A stretch of 8,229 bases of DNA from CAZXDS01 sp964639525. GTDB lineage: Bacteria > Bacteroidota > Ignavibacteria > Ignavibacteriales > Melioribacteraceae. Under the pieces are notes generated by a model. The model searched no databases and was not told the origin of the DNA. It saw only the letters and a program-made list of their open reading frames with translations. Below are positions 5,156 through 8,229 of this stretch, one piece after another (positions within the stretch are counted from its first letter, which is position 1; each line of letters begins with the position of its first letter). Both the position numbers and the translations under genes were made by a program. The DNA lies in the NCBI GenBank assembly GCA_964639525.1, contig CAZXDS010000152.1, positions 1 to 8,229 on the forward strand, given 5' to 3'.

Positions 5156-7981
5156 ATGAGAAATATTAAGAAATTATTCCATACAACAATATTTTTATTA
5201 GGACTTGTAATAAATATTTTTGCCCAAACACCAATATACCTTGACCCAAATGCATCAATAAATGATCGTGTCAATGATTTATTGAGCAGAATGACTCTTG
5301 ATGAAAAAATTGGACAGATGACACAAGCTGATAATAATGCGGTGGGCAATTTAGATGATTTAAAAACTTATTTTCTCGGCTCAATTTTAAGCGGCGGCGG
5401 CTCAGACCCTGTTAGTGGAAACACAGCTTTGGACTGGGCAAATCTTTATGATTCATTTCAAGAAAAGGCATTGCAAACAAGATTAATGATTCCTATTATT
5501 TATGGAATTGATGCTGTGCACGGTCATAGTAATGTTGTAGGTGCGGTAATATTCCCGCATAATATTGGCTTGGGTGCCACACGAAATCCTGAATTAGTTA
5601 AGCGAATGGCTAAAGTAACCGCAGAGGAAATGACTGCAACAGGAATTGATTGGACTTTTGCTCCTTGTGTTGCAGTTCCGCGAAATGAACGTTGGGGAAG
5701 AACTTATGAAGGCTTTGGTGAAACGCCGGAGCTAGTTTCATTGCTGAGCGGACCTGCCGTTTTAGGATTTCAAAATGACTCATTAAATTCACCGACAAGT
5801 ATTGTAGCATGTGCCAAACATTTTATCGGTGATGGCGGGACAACAAATGGTGTTGACCAAGGCAACACCGAAATTTCGGAAGAAGAGTTACGCAGAATTC
5901 ATCTTCCCGGATATATAGCGGCTATCAATGCAGGCGTTCGGACAATAATGGCTTCATACAGCAGTTGGAACGGCGTGAAAATGCACGGGAATAAATATCT
6001 TTTAACCGATGTTCTTAAAACCGAACTTGGTTTTGATGGATTTATTATTTCCGATTGGGCAGGCATAGATCAAATTCCCGGGGATTATACTTCGGATATT
6101 GAAACTTCGATAAATGCCGGTGTTGATATGGTTATGGTTCCCAACGACTACGTAAATTTTATTGCAAAATTAAAATTGCTTGTTCAAGCAAATAATATAA
6201 CGCAAGAAAAAATTGATGGTGCAGTAAAACGAATATTGCTTGTTAAATTTGAATTCGGATTATTTGAACATCCTTTTGCTGACCGCACACTTCTTCCTAA
6301 TGTTGGTTCAGCGGAACACAGAGCCGTTGCCAAACAATGTGTTATGGAATCTGTTGTACTACTAAAGAAAAATGATAAAATTCTCCCACTTCCAAACAGT
6401 AATATTCGTGTATTAGTTGCCGGTAAACATGCCGATGATATTGGAAGACAATGCGGTGGCTGGACAATTCAATGGGGAGGTGGAACAGGTGATATAACAG
6501 AAGGGACAACAATTCTTGAGGGACTAAGAAAAGTTGCTCCAAATGTTGAATTCGTTTATGATGAAAACGGGAATTTTGATAATACTGCTGCGGATTATGC
6601 TATTGCAGTTATTGGTGAAGAACCATATGCGGAAGGTGGCGGTGATAGAGATGATTTAACAATTGCCAAAGACCAAATATTGTTAGTCCGTAAATTGAAG
6701 AATCTCGGACTTCCGGTTATCACAATTTTAATTTCCGGTCGTCCAATGATTATCAATCCTGTTTTGCATAATTCCGATGCATTTTTAGCCGGGTGGTTAC
6801 CCGGAACCGAAGCGGATGGAATAGCAGAAATAATAGTAGGGAACAGCACTCCCAAAGGCTTGTTGCCGGCGACTTGGCCTAAAAATATGGAGCAAATTCC
6901 AATTAACTTTGGCGATTCCGATTACCACCCACTTTTTCCGTATGGATTTGGAATTACTTCGTTTGACAATTCTGAAGTTGGATCAGCACCAATTTTTCAA
7001 TCGGGAATGGTTACAGAAGATGGATTACATATTGAACTTGCCTTTAACAAATCAATGAATAATGAAAATAATAGTTCAGCAAATTTTACGGTTCTAAAAA
7101 ATGGAAGTGATGAAATTCAAGTAATTAATTTTGAATTAGACTCGCTTGATGAAAAAATGCTGTTATTAGCTTTAAGTGACAATGTATCAAAAAATGATGT
7201 GGTTTTAATTTCGTATAATTCGGGAAATTTATCATCTGCAGATAGTGGAGTTGTGAGTACATTTTCAAACCAAGAAGTGATTAATTTTTTAAACTATTCC
7301 CCAAGTATTCAAAATATTCCGGGAAAAATTCAAGCAGAAGATTATTCCGATATGCACGGTATTCAAACAGAAAACACAAGCGATAGTGGCGGCGGATTGA
7401 ATGTCGGATGGATTGATGATGGAGATTGGTTAGAATATAATTCAGATATAGAATTCTCAGGGACATATTTCATTAACTATAGAATTGCAAGTGAGAGTAA
7501 TGGCGGAATATTAAAACTTTTTGTTGATGGGAATGAAACTGATACACAAACAATTCCGGTTACTAATGGATGGCAAAATTGGCAAACCGTAACAAATATA
7601 ATAAATCTAACTTCGGGTAAAAGCACTCTGAAATTATTGGCTGAACAAGGTGGGTTTAATTTAAATTGGTTTGAGTTTGCACTTATTACGGATGCAAAAT
7701 CGGAGGACGAAATTCCATCTGAATATGTTCTAAACCAAAATTATCCAAATCCTTTTAATCTAACTACAATAATAAGTTATACAATCCCAACTTCTAAATT
7801 TGTAAATCTATCAGTGTTTAACGTTCAGGGGCAGCTTGTTCAAATGATAATAAATAAACACCAACAATCAGGCAAGTATTCCATAGCATGGGATGCAACC
7901 GGAAAATCTACAGGAGTTTATTTTTATAAACTGGAATCCGGAAATTTTACAGATGTCAAAAAATGTATTTTAATTAAATAG
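5156..7981 (+). CDS. Secreted GH3 beta-glucosidase/glucan exohydrolase with CBM6-like module and T9SS tail
   Basis: The 941-residue protein begins with a signal peptide (K5/K6, hydrophobic 11-22, likely cleavage after A23 in IFA/Q). The GH3 N-terminal barrel (about 36-370) contains IYGIDAVHGHSN, CAKHFIGDGGTT and GFIISDWAGID. D300 in the last is the predicted nucleophile. The GH3 C-terminal domain (about 396-602) has GEEPYAEGGGDRDD, with E493 matching the acid/base position of barley glucan exohydrolase ExoI. Both catalytic residues are therefore present. Next come a beta-rich linker domain (about 607-715), a CBM6-like module (about 721-845: IQAEDY, WIDDGDWLEYN) and a T9SS tail (about 857-941, QNYPNPFNLTTIISY). 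It should release glucose from beta-glucans or cello-oligosaccharides outside the cell or at its surface; linkage specificity cannot be read from sequence. It follows the DUF4956 gene by 63 bases and is functionally unlike the upstream cassette. Confidence 0.93.
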   Translation: MRNIKKLFHTTIFLLGLVINIFAQTPIYLDPNASINDRVNDLLSRMTLDEKIGQMTQADNNAVGNLDDLKTYFLGSILSGGGSDPVSGNTALDWANLYDSFQEKALQTRLMIPIIYGIDAVHGHSNVVGAVIFPHNIGLGATRNPELVKRMAKVTAEEMTATGIDWTFAPCVAVPRNERWGRTYEGFGETPELVSLLSGPAVLGFQNDSLNSPTSIVACAKHFIGDGGTTNGVDQGNTEISEEELRRIHLPGYIAAINAGVRTIMASYSSWNGVKMHGNKYLLTDVLKTELGFDGFIISDWAGIDQIPGDYTSDIETSINAGVDMVMVPNDYVNFIAKLKLLVQANNITQEKIDGAVKRILLVKFEFGLFEHPFADRTLLPNVGSAEHRAVAKQCVMESVVLLKKNDKILPLPNSNIRVLVAGKHADDIGRQCGGWTIQWGGGTGDITEGTTILEGLRKVAPNVEFVYDENGNFDNTAADYAIAVIGEEPYAEGGGDRDDLTIAKDQILLVRKLKNLGLPVITILISGRPMIINPVLHNSDAFLAGWLPGTEADGIAEIIVGNSTPKGLLPATWPKNMEQIPINFGDSDYHPLFPYGFGITSFDNSEVGSAPIFQSGMVTEDGLHIELAFNKSMNNENNSSANFTVLKNGSDEIQVINFELDSLDEKMLLLALSDNVSKNDVVLISYNSGNLSSADSGVVSTFSNQEVINFLNYSPSIQNIPGKIQAEDYSDMHGIQTENTSDSGGGLNVGWIDDGDWLEYNSDIEFSGTYFINYRIASESNGGILKLFVDGNETDTQTIPVTNGWQNWQTVTNIINLTSGKSTLKLLAEQGGFNLNWFEFALITDAKSEDEIPSEYVLNQNYPNPFNLTTIISYTIPTSKFVNLSVFNVQGQLVQMIINKHQQSGKYSIAWDATGKSTGVYFYKLESGNFTDVKKCILIK
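7736..7760 (+). repeat. 25-base segment shared by two T9SS tails (copy 2)
   Basis: This is the partner of 2381-2405, encoding QNYPNPFN in the GH3 sorting tail. Immediately after it the usual NPFNPST wording becomes NPFNLTT. Confidence 0.7.
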
Positions 7982-7983
7982 TA

Positions 7984-8000
7984 TTCTCATGCTATGAGAG
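7984..8000 (+). other. Small hairpin just after the GH3 stop
   Basis: CTCAT (7986-7990) and ATGAG (7994-7998) pair around a GCT loop. T7985-A7999 extends the stem and a T7984-G8000 wobble may extend it further. The 3' arm contains the ATG at 7994 and the first bases of the AGGAG at 7999-8003. If transcribed, the hairpin could hide part of the ribosome binding site of the following small ORF. There is no T-run after it, so it is not an intrinsic terminator. Confidence 0.35.
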
Positions 8001-8011
8001 GAGAAAATATT

Positions 8012-8122
8012 ATGGTAAACGGTAAACAATTAATAGAAATTATGGGTAAAAAGATAATTTTAATTATAATAACAAGTTACGCAAATAACTTTGGAGATTT
8101 TTCGCTAAATTATGCAATTTAA
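8012..8122 (+). CDS. Possible small ORF, 36 codons, unrecognised
   Basis: ATG at 8012 opens 36 codons ending in TAA at 8120-8122. AGGAG at 7999-8003 lies eight bases upstream, the best ribosome binding site in the window. An in-frame ATG at 7994 would make 42 codons but would sit in front of that site. The peptide has a basic, mildly hydrophobic middle (MGKKIILIIITSYA) that is too short for a confident membrane span. I recognise no family. It is in the same frame as the GH3 gene, just past its TAG, so it could also be a chance frame or decayed sequence. Codon content is plain AT-rich and gives no support either way. Confidence 0.25.
   Translation: MVNGKQLIEIMGKKIILIIITSYANNFGDFSLNYAI
8014..8027 (+). 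repeat. Tandem GGTAAAC pair (third copy at 8127-8133)
   Basis: Two perfect 7-base copies abut at 8014-8020 and 8021-8027. A third exact copy lies at 8127-8133 inside the hairpin further downstream. A 7-base period is not codon-sized, which slightly argues against the overlapping small ORF being under strong coding constraint. Confidence 0.5.
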
Positions 8123-8165
8123 AACTGGTAAACCGGTTAATTAGTTATTGTTTTTATCATTAACC
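8123..8165 (+). terminator. Weak, possibly alternating hairpins; candidate transcription end
   Basis: AACTGG (8123-8128) pairs with CCGGTT (8133-8138), with one G-U wobble, around a TAAA loop. The overlapping GGTTAAT (8135-8141) is a perfect 7-base match to the reverse complement of ATTAACC (8159-8165). The two stems cannot form together. A run of five T at 8151-8155 follows the first stem, but 12 bases away, further than in a standard intrinsic terminator. It may end GH3 transcription or regulate an unseen downstream gene. Confidence 0.28.
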
Positions 8166-8188
8166 AACGACTTCAGAGACTGTGTGAA

Positions 8189-8226
8189 AAGTCAAAGTCA
8201 AGATAGGTTGAAGAAAGGTTAAAGAA
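8189..8226 (+). repeat. Short tandem repeats at the right edge
   Basis: AAGTCA occurs twice in tandem (8189-8194, 8195-8200). The 11-base units AGGTTGAAGAA (8205-8215) and AGGTTAAAGAA (8216-8226) then abut with one mismatch. The 11-base period is about one helical turn. The array may continue beyond the window. Confidence 0.55.
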
Positions 8227-8229
8227 GTG

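Larger units (their letters stand above)
7982..8229. other. Gene-poor 3' region
   Basis: This stretch of 248 bases has no recognisable protein-coding gene other than the doubtful 36-codon ORF, and no tRNA or rRNA that I can see. It contains the hairpins and short repeats listed separately, and may be the upstream region of a gene starting past the right edge. Confidence 0.5.

Noticed and set aside
7984..8000. Intrinsic terminator for the GH3 gene at the CTCAT/ATGAG hairpin
   Set aside because: The stem is short and not GC-rich, and it is followed by purines rather than a T-run.
1..8229. CRISPR array, tRNA, rRNA or a classical defence system
   Set aside because: There are no regularly spaced long repeats and no cloverleaf or rRNA-like segments, and none of the encoded proteins has a nuclease, helicase, NTPase or toxin signature.

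Overview
The window is AT-rich (about one third G+C by eye) and every clear gene is on the + strand. Two of the encoded proteins end in a C-terminal tail with an NYPNPFN motif followed by an Ig-like fold and a terminal basic patch. This is the type A sorting signal of the type IX secretion system (T9SS). The tail, the low G+C and the weak Shine-Dalgarno use point to the Bacteroidota/Chlorobiota superphylum. The NYPNPFNPSTTIKY-type wording is especially common in Ignavibacteria and relatives. That placement is an inference from style, not from a marker gene.

Region 1 (2-5092) is a tight cassette of four genes. It starts with the 3' part of a large secreted multidomain CotH-family kinase, whose reading frame is open to the left edge, so its start lies outside the window. 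Three bases later comes a one-membrane-span, HlyD-like periplasmic adaptor with a long coiled-coil hairpin. A stand-alone VTC (polyphosphate polymerase) domain protein overlaps the adaptor by one base. A DUF4956 membrane protein overlaps the VTC gene by eight bases. CotH, VTC and DUF4956 genes are known to travel together in bacteria. The adaptor between them, and the T9SS-sorted form of the kinase, are what make this version worth attention.

Region 2 (5093-7981) is a short intergenic spacer followed by a secreted GH3 beta-glucosidase/glucan exohydrolase-type enzyme. It carries a CBM6-like carbohydrate-binding module and its own T9SS tail. It probably forms a separate transcription unit concerned with extracellular polysaccharide breakdown.

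Region 3 (7982-8229) has no recognisable gene. It holds a possible 36-42 codon small ORF with a strong ribosome binding site, two mutually exclusive weak hairpins, and a cluster of short direct and inverted repeats.

Working model (inference): the VTC enzyme makes polyphosphate from ATP on the cytoplasmic face. DUF4956 anchors it or passes the product across the inner membrane. The adaptor bridges the periplasm, possibly to a TolC-type outer-membrane protein encoded elsewhere. The T9SS-exported CotH kinase sits at the cell surface, where ATP is scarce and an exported phosphoryl donor would be useful. Nothing in the window proves the donor or the substrate.
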